From positions 62,001-126,000 of the forward strand of contig JABANN010000016.1 in assembly GCA_013115125.1 (NCBI GenBank): a DNA stretch of 64,000 nucleotides. The letters run 5' to 3'. Positions 30,508 through 40,730 of the stretch are shown here, in pieces. Source of the stretch: Perkinsus olseni (taxonomy: Eukaryota > Perkinsozoa > Perkinsida). The translations under genes were made by a program, and so were the position numbers. The notes under the pieces are model-generated. The model did no database searches and was not told the DNA's origin. It was given only the letters and a program-made list of their open reading frames with translations. How positions within the stretch are numbered: the stretch's first letter is position 1; each line of letters opens with the position of its first letter.

Positions 30508-31358
30508 ATGATGGACGAGCACTTACTTCAGTCTTATCGGTTCAGGGTAGTATTGAGAGGTTCATGGAATGGCAAGCACTAGCGAGAAGCGGCGGATTTC
30601 TGTGCAGGAAAGTCGTTACGCGAGGAGCTGCTCGTGGAGGAAATCAAGGGAGAACTCCCAAAGGACATGTCCTTTGCAGTGGAACAAGGGTGAGTGAAGG
30701 GTGTATCTTGCGCAGGTCAGAGTTTGATTAAAGCGCGAGTAGGGCGAGGCGCTGCGTTTACCTGTTCAGTTACCTTCCGTTGACAAACATAGTGACTGTT
30801 GTGCAGAACGCCTTGCCAGATAAGCCAGGAAGCATCGGCAAGTGCTTCAAGCTCACACTACAGGTAGGACGCTGCGGATCTTCGGTGGGTATCTTTTAGC
30901 TGTCGGACGTCAGGACTGTATTAGCGAGTTTCTGATGTTCATAACGCATCTAGCGGCCCAGCGATGCACGCGAGAAGGGAGGAGAGTGATGCTAGCGGAG
31001 GACATCCTATGGTAAGGTACAATGCCACGTACGCTTCAGTCATGCGTATCTTTCGACGTATCTTTCCACATTGACGGAGCTCCGTGTTCGTAGCTACTCA
31101 ATATAAAGTGGTGGTGGTACCTCCGTATGAACCACTCGAGTTTGGTGGAGTTGGTCAATCCCTGTCAGGGCACTAGACCAAGCTGGCCTGTGTCAGTACG
31201 GCTCGGTACTCCGTGTCTTCTTGGGTAAACTGCGCGGTCACTTGGAGAAGTGCAAGAGGGATATGACGGAAAAAGCTGATCGCTCAGAGGCTCCACCGGA
31301 TCTGTTTCCAGTGGCGGATCAGGCCGGAGACTCGTCTATGTTCCCCGTGGTAATATAA
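30508..31358 (+). CDS. NF-YB (HAP3/CBF-A) histone-fold subunit of the CCAAT-binding factor
   Basis: Exons run from ATG 30508 (MMDEHLLQSYRFR). A join at 30540-30580 gives REAADFCAGKSLREELLVEE and GELPKDMSFAVEQ. The histone fold follows: NALPDKPGSIGKCFKLTLQ, then DCISEFLMFITHLAAQRCTR, then EGRRVMLAEDILW, then ALDQAGLCQYGSVLRVFLGK (from 31169). These align block by block with NF-YB (ALPD.., ECVSEFISFITSEA, KRKTINGEDILWAM, YVxPLKLYLxKF). NF-YB pairs with NF-YC and, with NF-YA, binds CCAAT in promoters. The join between FAVEQ and NALPDK does not fit the obvious donor (CAAGG|GTGAGT) by phase. A tail of about 35 residues ends at 31358, or splices at GTG|GTAATA into the acidic exon at 31.6 kb. Confidence 0.82.
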
Positions 31359-31579
31359 CCTTGTTCTCGTCACTGGGGCAGTTAACATGTCAAACACGAC
31401 TGTGCCTTCCAATAAATTCCTCGTGATATTCTCTGATACTCGGTATACTCTCAACGCATGGAGCGGATTGCCAACATAGACGGTAAATTGGTTACGTTCA
31501 ACTTTGCCACTGAAAGGGTTCGATCGGTCGGCTTCTTTCGTCATTGAATCTGAATTCACTTGCTACATGCTGCCTACGG

Positions 31580-31804
31580 ATGTCGTCTCTCGCCGCTTTA
31601 CAGATGCCAACGTCGCCTACGGAGGTGATGGCGTTAGGAAGCATCTCAGGCAAGGATCAACCTCACGATCTGAGGGAGCGTCGGGACCAGGAGGACGGAC
31701 TATCAACCGTTGCGATCGAGGCAGTTGTGCGAGAGGACTGGGGCGACGAGGAGAGTGCTAGCGATATCTCCTTCATCGACATCATCGAGGGTGAGGTTGT
31801 TTAG
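31580..31804 (+). CDS. acidic open frame, possibly the last exon of NF-YB
   Basis: A 74-codon frame from ATG 31580, ending EGEVV at 31804. It is rich in Asp and Glu (REDWGDEESASDISFIDIIE). An acceptor inside it (TTTACAG|ATGCCAACG at about 31604) is in phase with a donor at the end of the NF-YB frame, so it could be an alternative NF-YB C-terminus. It could also be a separate small gene. No family was recognised. Confidence 0.4.
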   Translation: MSSLAALQMPTSPTEVMALGSISGKDQPHDLRERRDQEDGLSTVAIEAVVREDWGDEESASDISFIDIIEGEVV

Positions 31805-32107
31805 TCGTAAAACAGTGGTCTGCATGTAGTATTCTTGCTCAGTTATCGAGTTGTGTTTTGTTTCGGGAAGGCTTCAAGTGGTACTCGTTCATAGTGACGG
31901 CCAAAAGAGCATTTAGTGATCTCTCTGGTTGTTCATGCTGCTAGGGTGCTAACGGAGGGTGCTAACGGAGGGTGCGCAGGTATCATTTGCGCGGTGTTGG
32001 CCACTGGCACGCCGACTGAGGCCTGATGGACCATCAGTGATGGTGGATGTCGATTGTCAGTTTGTTCACAGTGTCTCTGATTCCCAAGGCCATTCCAGCC
32101 ACTGTTA

Positions 32108-32317
32108 ATGGGCAACTATCTGAGTCTTCTTTTTTGCTGCCATGGCTCCCCCGCCGACGACGATTCGTGTGACGGAAGTTCTATCCCGAGCGTATTACAT
32201 TTGAGCTTCGACAAACCTCGACTGTCCAAGTCATATTCGGGTAGGAGGGTGCTGCGCGTGGGCATCCGGATCTCACTGCAATCGTCTTCTTCCTGGTTGA
32301 GCGGTGGAGTACGTTGA
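32108..32317 (+). CDS. short ORF with N-myristoylation/palmitoylation-type start
   Basis: The frame begins MGNYLSLLFCCHGSPADDDS. Gly2, a small polar residue near position 6 and the Cys pair at 10-11 fit dual acylation, which would hold the protein to a membrane. The rest (to 32317) is Ser-rich with no fold recognised. Donors near 32238 could splice it towards the frame at 32435. A 119-codon minus-strand frame overlaps it. Confidence 0.35.
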   Translation: MGNYLSLLFCCHGSPADDDSCDGSSIPSVLHLSFDKPRLSKSYSGRRVLRVGIRISLQSSSSWLSGGVR

Positions 32318-32434
32318 TCTTCGAGTGGACCAGTCGATTGAGTGAAATTCTTTACGGATTTGAACGCTGCATCCCGACCGAGCGGAATGCGGTGACATCT
32401 CGGAGATCGTCCCAGAAAATCAATTGAATAGTCT

Positions 32435-32644
32435 TTGGGGCCTTTTGAAGACATTCTCAGCTCCATGTCAGGCACAACCCCGAGCCCTGGTTGCGGGAAC
32501 GATGGGTCGGTACGAAGCCTCGTGAGCCAGGCAGACGGGCGTCATTGGAGTGGGGAGATCTTTGAGAGAAAATTCTCGGCTCGACGACTCGAGAGAGCTG
32601 AGTACGTCGCACGAAGGGAGCCCTGGAATGGTGTATTTCACTAG
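32435..32644 (+). CDS. member A of an unknown repeated coding family
   Basis: The frame reads GNDGSVRSLVSQADGRHWSG then EIFERKFSARRLERAEYV. It aligns with 53420-53527 (GNASVRSIVSQVNARKWSEE, MFEEKLANRRRDRAQ) at roughly half of the positions. Two distant copies kept in frame suggest a real exon. It may be a downstream exon of the myristoyl-type ORF at 32108. Function unknown. Confidence 0.45.
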   Translation: MGPFEDILSSMSGTTPSPGCGNDGSVRSLVSQADGRHWSGEIFERKFSARRLERAEYVARREPWNGVFH

Positions 32645-34065
32645 GTGTATTACACATCGGTGGGGCAGCGTCGTTCGCTCACGACCGTACTGGTTGATCA
32701 GGTTGATTTACTACAGTCGGCCAGGCGATCACCAGCCTTCGTTGAACTCCGTTCCATCAACTTCTCGGCCGAATCTCCCTCGATTACCCACGGTATATCA
32801 CGCAGGCTCGCTGACGGCTACACACGACGGTTATAATCACGAGCTGCGATATCGAAGGTTCAGACGCCCGCCGCTTGGTCCGCTATCAAGATCATACACG
32901 TTAAAGTTGACTGGTCGCGGCGTTCAGGAGCCCACACGCTTTTCAGTTTGACTGCATTCTGGTCACTACCCTCTCAGGGCGGCTATCACTAACTATTTAC
33001 ATCATCTTATCTTGCTTCTGGAGCATTCCGCTCAGTCTTTCAATTCTACTTGTGCGCTCTCTTCCAGTCGCTCCATTGCACTGAACAGCTCTCGTCTTCC
33101 TCGCCATTGTAGGCGGCGGAGGTAGGTTTCGAACGTGCGTGAGCTGTACGCTTTATTTTTGACTCTGTGGTATTGAAACGTGTTCTGTCTTTCCCTCTAA
33201 TCCCTTGACCAGAGTTCGGCAAGGCTCGCAGATTTTGGAGTGAGTCAGGTTCTCATTTTCCCTATGGTCACGTTGGCATGTCGCTCATCCCGGTTCTTGG
33301 AAGATGCCGGCTATTCTGATGTGACTCATTTGCGCTGTTCATTTTCGAGTCTCTCGATTCTCATCTGAGAATGACTCACTGAGTCAATTCTTGACAAGAC
33401 AAGAACTCGTCGAACCCACTTCGAGTGACCATGGCAATTAGTCGTCGACTGATCACCGAAGTACTTGGGTTCCCTCATTAATAGCCGTAGCCGTGCTTAT
33501 TATTAGCCGTGTTTTATCGACCGTGCTTCTGACGAGTATCAGATTCTTGTACGGGCTATTCTCGGGAGCGAATGACTCATTCTGGGGACGTCATCATTCT
33601 CGGCTGCACATCTGTCGAGCTTGTCGGTTAGTGTTGCAGACTTCGAGCACGTTTTACGTCGATTATGGGGACGCGCGTATAACGCCGCGTGAATTTCACT
33701 TCCTGCCCGCTTTCAATGATCCTTGACCGAGCTCTAGGCGAAGCCTAGGTCCTCGCTCGCCGAGCAAATGCTCGGTGTATTCGTTCGCGAAAGTAGGGCC
33801 CGCGGGTCTTTCCTATAACCATTTGTGGATAAACGAGTTAAACCTCCCATGGGGGTAGTCCCCACTACGGCCAATCGGAGTTCTGTAGTAATGTCATTAC
33901 TGTAATCAGGGATGCTTGCTGGCATTTAAGCATTCGGATCATATTCGACAACGTGCGACTACTCACATGTTGTCGAATAATCGTCCACTGTGTGACAAAC
34001 ATGGCGTTGAACGGCCTGACTCACCCGGAGATCGTGTTTGCAGTTATACTCTCATCAATACGATT
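32645..34065. other. gene-poor stretch with palindromes and a decayed coding remnant
   Basis: No gene is supported. Short palindromes start here (33357-33372, 33372-33386, 33760-33775, 33887-33901 chained to 33896-33906). A frame at 33493-33726 contains HICRACRLVLQTSSTFYVDY, which is echoed at 36.5 kb and 38.6 kb and looks like a mobile-element relic. Confidence 0.45.
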
Positions 34066-35179
34066 ATGGTGATGACCATCATCGGCCGTAGCCCACTGCT
34101 TATGCTCTTCGCCTTGCCTTCGCTTGAGGCCGTGCGTAGCAGTGGTGAAGATCAAGAAGCCCAGGATGAAAATGTCCCGTCCCTTGGACATTCATTGGAG
34201 ATAGATCGCTTGTATGATTCTGCCTGCAGGTGGCGAAACAAACTTTAAAACCCAAATACAGAAGAGCTGACACTGATGTAAACATCTGGGTCAAGCTGCC
34301 TACCGCTTATATGCCCGATCGGGTAGCGGGTCGAATCTGGTTCTCCGTGTCAGTTCAAAATCAGCCACGAGGAAGACGATCAGGAGGGCAGTCTGTGTTA
34401 TCTCCACTGGCACCACTCTGAAGAGCACCAAGAGCCATTGAACTACCTATTCGATAGGCTGCAACTCTGGGTCCATCTAGACCCAAAAGAGAAGGCTTTT
34501 ACTTACATTAAGGCAGACTCGCGCCAAACGAACACCGATCGTTACTTGTCCATTAAGTAAGGCGCTCATGCATTCTACCTGTGCAGCGGTTCATCATCTG
34601 CATCTTCGCCTTCAGAGACAACGAGGATGAGTTAGCTGTGAGCGCCTTCGCATGCGCTCGTGATCTGGGCACTAGGATATATCCGGAAGTCAAAGGAGGG
34701 CCGAGAGGGGATGATAAGAGACGCGAAGTTGAGAAAATGCTTTCGGAAGGAGGCCCCTTCTCTCCCTTGGGTCATCTGACGGAAGGCAATTTGGATGGCC
34801 TCGTGACGACTATTGATTGGAACTCGGACAGTGGTGATTACAAATGCAAGAAGATATACCATTTCTTAGCTTCCAACCCTCCTAAAGGTTATGAAGAGGG
34901 AAACCTTGATTGGCTGTTCGCTTCTGTGAATGAGAAAGCCGATGGAGTGTACGACAAGAACCTTCGTACGAACCAATTGATATTGAGAAGTTGGCAAGGG
35001 AGTTCAGCCAACTTGAAGCGAACCAACGGTCAAGGGAGCAAGTTGAAAGAATCAAACAATGCATTCAATCGAATCGATTGAATCTATGGACAAGAAACCG
35101 TCGAAGGAACAAGCAGCTGGTGGAAAGAAGCCGTCGAAGAGCATTTTCCGCAGTATCGGAAAACCCTTCAGGAAGCTAA
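34066..35179 (+). CDS. putative secreted protein, copy 1 of a paralogue pair, possibly decaying
   Basis: It starts at ATG 34066 or 34072 (MTIIGRSPLLMLFALPSLEA, a signal peptide) and continues SSGEDQEAQ. At the point where copy 2 has a GTAAGT donor, this copy has GAAAAT. The next exon runs from GTGGCGAAA, with a possible 31-nt intron before FKISHEEDDQEGSLCYLHWH, then QLWVHLDPKEKAFTYIKADS. A phase-fitting intron (donor AA|GTAAGG) leads to the exon at 34616. The third exon is long (GNLDGLVTTIDWNSDSGDYK) and then needs two more frame changes to reach a basic, coiled-coil end (KSIFRSIGKPFRKLTRKGRK). These are either tiny introns or frameshifts. Without them it stops at 35081. Function unknown. Confidence 0.6.
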
Positions 35180-35181
35180 CG

Positions 35182-37047
35182 AGAAAAGGACGAAAGAAGT
35201 GATCGTTCTGTCATTGTGTGCTTAGGTGTGTTGTATGTATATCAAGGTTCATCATTCATGAATAAGATGTCTACAATATTTGTCGACAGTTGTGTTACGA
35301 GTGTCGCAGCGGCGGTGTCCCTGGTCTACTGGCCGACATTTTCGATAAGCAGAACAGAAAATTCGTCGGTTCTCCGCCACTACTGACAGTAGTCTACAGT
35401 AACTGTACATAGAGCCCGGTCCAAAAATTGTCCACAGTTGATCTAAACCATTCAAGGGCGTGAATATATTGAATCAAAACTATGCTCAGTAGATCAGAAA
35501 CTTGTAGAGCTTTCACCGAATGGTTCGGATTTGAGCGAGGAGCTCCCACTTCCTCATCGAGAGAAATGGTTTTCAGATTCCATTCTACGGGCGAACGCTA
35601 GTCTCCACTCGGATTCCGGGCCGAATCTAGTGCAGTACTCTTCAACACACGATTAACCATCAATTTCTGGTGGGGCTATCACTACGGCGGTATCACTGCC
35701 ACTGCGATATGGGGCATTATTGCTACTCCTCATACCAGACGCAGCGTATGAGCAGCTTTCAAATGCGTGGCACGAATCGCACCGTAACAGCGCCGGTCCG
35801 AAACATGTCGGTCCGAGGCTCTCGGAATCCGAGAGTCTCGGACCGTCGGTCCGAACGTCGTAAGCGTCGCTTATCCGAGACTCGGATGTCGCAAGTCCAA
35901 GGGTCACCTCCCCTACGTTCAAGGGAGTCCTTCGGTATTGATAGCACAGTCCCGCAGTATGCACTGAGTCGGTGTATGAGTTTGGCAGCCATCGGTGCTG
36001 TGAAAGCTTAGGTTTGGATTTCTGTTCTTTCAAGTATCGGCCCGATACTATCGGGCATTCAATGTCCGAGAACGCATTCGAACTCTTTACTTTGAGCCTC
36101 AAAGTTTGAGGTGGGCAGAGCTCACTCATCGGACAGTTCTCAGGCAGTCTCTCAATTGTAGTTTCTGATCTCTCTTCGCGTGGGCTGGATGGACGCACGG
36201 TGAAAGGTTCGTGACCAGACGTGCCTCATATATTCAATTTATGAATATGTATGAATATCGCCAGTGCGGGTTGGTTGGATACTCTCGAGGTCCTACCTGG
36301 AGTCCATGCCATGGACCGATTAGTGTCGATGAGCAAGGTTCAATGCTGTACCGGTGGATGAGAAATTCGGCCTGGAAGAAGGGAGTCCATTGGAGGACAG
36401 GCTACGAGTTGTGCTCGTTCGAGTATGCTTTTATGATAAGATGGGTAGTCAGTCACAGGCTCCATCATACAGTACATGGAGTGACCCAACGTTGTACAGC
36501 TTTCGACGGAAGCATCAATTCCCAACCCGGAGCACTTTCCCCGTCGATTACGGGGGTGCGCGGTTACCGCGTGCACGAACTACACTCTCCATTCGCTTTT
36601 GGTTGTTTCGCTTACGCTTGCTCTAGGTCGACCCTCTTTAGAGGTAGCAGTATGCGCAGACCCGCTCCGAGGTTCCATTCTAGAGCCCCAGGGTATGCAA
36701 CTCTGCCAGTTAACCACATAGCCGAACGGGCTGAGCGCGGCATAGGTACTGCTCTGAACTTTGCTCTCCTATGATAAACCCAGGCTACGACGTAGCGTAA
36801 TAGCAGTACTACTGTGACTTGACCACAACCAAGGAGTCCTTGGTGAACGCGGACCAGTTACTGGTCTTTGGCAAGGACCAGTAACTGGTGCACGCATAAA
36901 CTACCACTGCCTGTCAAGCCATCACGTATTGCGTGACGAAATATGACGCAAGATCGATAGCGCTTATCAGGAGTAACTCCTGAGGAGTTGAATCTCAACT
37001 GCTGGCATCATGTTCCCAGTTATCCTCTCATCAGCAGTAGAAGAGTA
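35182..37047. other. gene-poor stretch with chained palindromes
   Basis: No gene is supported. The 181-codon minus-strand frame (35653-36198) and the plus-strand frames (35670-36011, 36211-36774) run through palindromes and show no motif apart from STFPVDYGGARLPRARTT at about 36525, which echoes 33.65 kb. Palindromes are listed in the repeat entry for 35811-41877. Confidence 0.45.
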
Positions 37048-37716
37048 ATGATCGTCTTCTGCCCATTACTTGTGTTCTCCATCTTACCTTCCCTCGAGGC
37101 CGTTCATAGCAGTGGTGAAGATCAAAAAGCCCTGCATGTAAGTGACCCTGTTTCGAGCTATATATGACAAGTTTGATAGCTCCCTTGTCTTATGGTGCTC
37201 GCAGGTGAGAGAGCCTGTCGACTTCAGCAAATTGGTGATTACCGACAGGGAACGGAAAGCTTCCGAGCCCATCAAGTTTGATATTCGTCACATAGAAGAT
37301 GAGAAGAAGGGCGACCTCTGTTCCCTAGACTGGCGGTTCTTTGATTTTACTCAATTTCCAACCGGTGGCCACGAAGTACTGAGACTCCAGATACATCTAG
37401 ACGCGGAAGAGAAGGCTTTCACTTATATAAACGCACACGCGGAGTTCATGTTCTATCACCGTGATTTGAACATTGAGTAAGACGCCGCATCATGTGGCCC
37501 ATATGTGTTCAGCTCGCTACTGTACCTGCTGGTTCCTGATACATCACCATCATCTGCATTCTCACTTTCAGAGAGAACAAGAACAAGCTAACCGTGAAAG
37601 CTGTAGAATACGGTCGTGGGGAGAGTGATCGGAAGTATCCAAAGATCGAAGTGGGGGCTAAAGCGTTGAAAAAGGGGCTGTTGCGACTAGTGGAAACGAG
37701 GAAACGAGAGAAGTGA
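37048..37716 (+). CDS. putative secreted protein, copy 2 of a paralogue pair, 3 exons
   Basis: Exons 37048-37137, 37205-37476 and 37572-37716 join in phase with normal GT/AG sites. The protein starts MIVFCPLLVFSILPSLEAVH, a signal peptide. It continues REPVDFSKLVITDRERKA, then CSLDWRFFDFTQFPTGGHEV and QIHLDAEEKAFTYINAHAEF, and ends in a basic tail (KKGLLRLVETRKREK). Copy 1 at 34.1 kb shares the signal-peptide exon, the EEKAFTYI block and exon phases, so this pair arose by duplication. Even the 5' flank (CAGTTATCCTCTCATCA) is shared. The fold is unknown. It is probably secreted or enters the endomembrane system. Confidence 0.7.
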
Positions 37717-40532
37717 AAAAGGGGAACCAGAAGTTCCGAACTTCACTCTGACGCAGTAGAGTCACTCTGATGTCACTGTGACGAACTAATGGAGAGTGGA
37801 AACTAAAAGCTAACGCCAGCTCACGAGAACCCATCTCATCGTGTGACAGATTCTCTCACCGTCATGTCGCATTCGGTAGCAGTACCAGTCACAGGAGAAC
37901 TGCTGGTAGCAGTACTAGTCACCAGTCAGTACCAGTCGCAGGAGTACCTCCTTATGGGCCATCAGTGATGGCTGCCTACTCGCAGTAGTACCACTGGTAA
38001 CAAGACTAGCCGCCGGAGTTACTCCCGAGGAGTACCCACGAAGGAAGTAGCATTTTGTAGTTGCGTTTCAAGTGATCTTCCATTATGATGAGTCGTGGGC
38101 CACGACTCGTAGCGGGTCTCGGGTTGACGCGGCCCACCCGTGTGCACCTTACAGGTAGCCTCGCTGATGGGGTGGCCTGGCTTAGCCAGGCTGGCTAGCA
38201 GCCGAGCATGTTATCACCGATAACTTATCAGTGGCCTCATCCGCCAAGTTCTGGATACCTTTGCTACAATGTATTCACTAATGCTGATCATGCGAGGCTT
38301 GTCGGATTCAAACAGTTGGAGGGCTTTTCCCCGGAAACTTTCGGGTTTCCCCTGGAGGCTCCTCAGGCCCTGAGGAGCCCCTGAGGCTCAGGGGAGGCTC
38401 CCCTGGGAGGGATGGAGGCCCCCCTTGGGGGGTGTGCCTCAGGGTGGCACTGCCGGGCTATGAATTCTACACCGAATGGGCAAAACCCACTCGTAGACTA
38501 CGAGTCTTATGCCATTGGATCTCGGGTCGGTGATAGGTGAACCGGGACTCCCGGCATATTCGTCGGAACGTGGGCCTATCTAAAACATGCCGGCTGTGCC
38601 GTCTAGTTCTGCAACAATGGAACGGCTCCATTGGAACCTTAGCTCGGCTGACGCTAGCAGATTATTCCTTTGACTGGATTCCAAGTTGGACGGAATCTCT
38701 GGATTCCACTAAACATCTACTGCTTGACTTCATGTTATGAACATCATAGACTATGAATCATAGTGGTTAACACGCAGAGGCAGTAAGGATTGTCCTACAA
38801 GCAGCCCACTCTCTCTGGTACAGGACCTACCGCAGCGGTAGTACCGCTACTGCTAGTCAACTCTCTGACAGAGAGTCTCTGCCACTCCTCCTGCATCTGC
38901 TCAACCAGAATCTACTGCTGCAGGAAAAGCTCCTTTCCCGCAGGCAGTGCTTGCCACTGGCAGGCTGCCAGCCACGCCTGGCCTCCCACTGAGCTCCCCC
39001 TGCGTTGGCTCCCACTGGGCAATCAACTACGCCGCCGTTACTGCGGCACATCTGGGACAATCATGAACCCGAGGTATTCTGGAACTTGCTTCAAGTCCTG
39101 GAGGAGTTGAACCAGAGTTAGGTTACCTGGTAACTTACCGGACTCTTACAAACTCTCCAGACTCTTGAGATTCTCAAGTTGAGAAATTACCAGGTAATAC
39201 CATTACCAGACTCTGATAAAAGAATCACGGTAATACTATTACCTGGTAATTTTACCGTAATACCAGGTCCAGGTTAAATCATTCAACTGCCAATAATGAG
39301 AACAAGACTGTATTCGGGGCTGTTGATTCGTTCAGCGAATTTCGTTGTGCTAGGTCACCACATGCTCATCGAACCAATTCTCCCAAGCAAACGGCAGAGT
39401 GGAGCCTCAACCTTGATATTCCTCGTGTTAAAAAGGAGGAGCGCCAACGAGGAGCAGGGGTTGCCTGCCGAAACACCCGACAGATGTAACAGCAAAGTCA
39501 TCTCCAAGAGGGCGGCCACATCCTAGCAACCGATACGGAGAAATTGAGCACCTTCTCATTTCGGGGAGCGCGCCAAGGAGGATGGAGAAGCTGTATGGCC
39601 TATCTGTGAGATTCCGTGTTGAAACTGGCTTATTTTTAGGTGGAGAAGACAACAGAGCCCGACGAGCTCAGCTCGTGGAAAAAGCGGGGACTCGCTCGAC
39701 CCGATGGAACCATCGGGTGAGATATCCAGTAGATCGGAAGTTCCGATTCGGAACCGTTGCGCCAGGGACACAGTCATGTCACTTTGTTGGGATGGCGCCT
39801 GGAAATGCTAGATACCAGGACAGGAGAAGCTGGCTATGCTAGAAGCGCGACTGTTCCTCGTCCGGTGGCATTGCCGATACCTCGATTCGCGGGGCGGATA
39901 CAGCCTTTGGGCTACAGGCCGGAGCCTCCGGCCTGGGGGTCGAGGGGAGGCCTGAGGGGAGCCTTGTGCACTCACAAAACCGCCGTAATGGAGCCGCCAA
40001 GCACCACGTCGTGCCGAAGCAAGGAACACTGGCCAACCCCTGATCTGCACTCATTTTGATCTTGATCAGGCGCAGGGCCATCATCGATAGAAAGACCGAT
40101 CATGGTGCCGACAACGCCTCTGGTTGGTGCCGACCAGCAAGTCAAAGGCGACAGCATAACTGAACCAAGGACTTAGTCATAGTGGGCGCTTTAGGGCCCC
40201 CTAAACTAGGGGAAGAACCCGTGACAGGCGGCAGCATGCGTTAAACGCGTGCTAAGAACTTTTTACTTGCCCTGCGCGCGGCTGTTATCGCACTGAACGA
40301 ATAATATTGCGGAAGGAATGCATTCTTCCCTGGGGTAGCACTTCGGTGACTTCGGAGTCACTGACTCCCATCCGAATATCAACCACTTCGTATCCAAATC
40401 TCTGGAATATGACAGCTCCGTCCTTGTGAAAACGACTCAATTTGATCTCAAATTGAGATTCTCAATTGATCTCAGAGATCAACTTATATCCGGCCTAGAG
40501 CATCTCAGTCGTGAGAACCTGCAAGAATATCG

Positions 40533-40730
40533 TTGGGAGATCGCTACCATGAAGGAATAATGATTCTGCTGCGCTACTTCGGGCGCGCTCTACGCGACCT
40601 GATTGCGTCCGTCAGCGGAGATTCGGACTCCGAGGAGTCCGACCGCGAAGAATATGAAGGCGAATCCGAGGGCGAGAGCGAGGAGTCTGAAGGAGCACCA
40701 TCCGAAAGTGATGCACCTAATGGGGGCTAA
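40533..40730 (+). CDS. short acidic ORF, unsupported
   Basis: 65 codons; the second half is almost all Asp, Glu and Ser (SDSEESDREEYEGESEGESE). It lies between palindromes and 1.7 kb before the pol fragment. It might be a remnant of the mobile element's first ORF, but nothing shows this. The surrounding 37.7-42.4 kb holds no other gene I can support; a minus-strand frame at 41508-41810 (LDYWMNNEELQKALQLLHGA) is possible but unproven. Confidence 0.2.
   Translation: MGDRYHEGIMILLRYFGRALRDLIASVSGDSDSEESDREEYEGESEGESEESEGAPSESDAPNGG

Noticed and set aside
38341-38460. CRISPR array or regular repeat cluster
   Set aside because: Repeats are nested palindromes with unrelated arms and no regular spacers.
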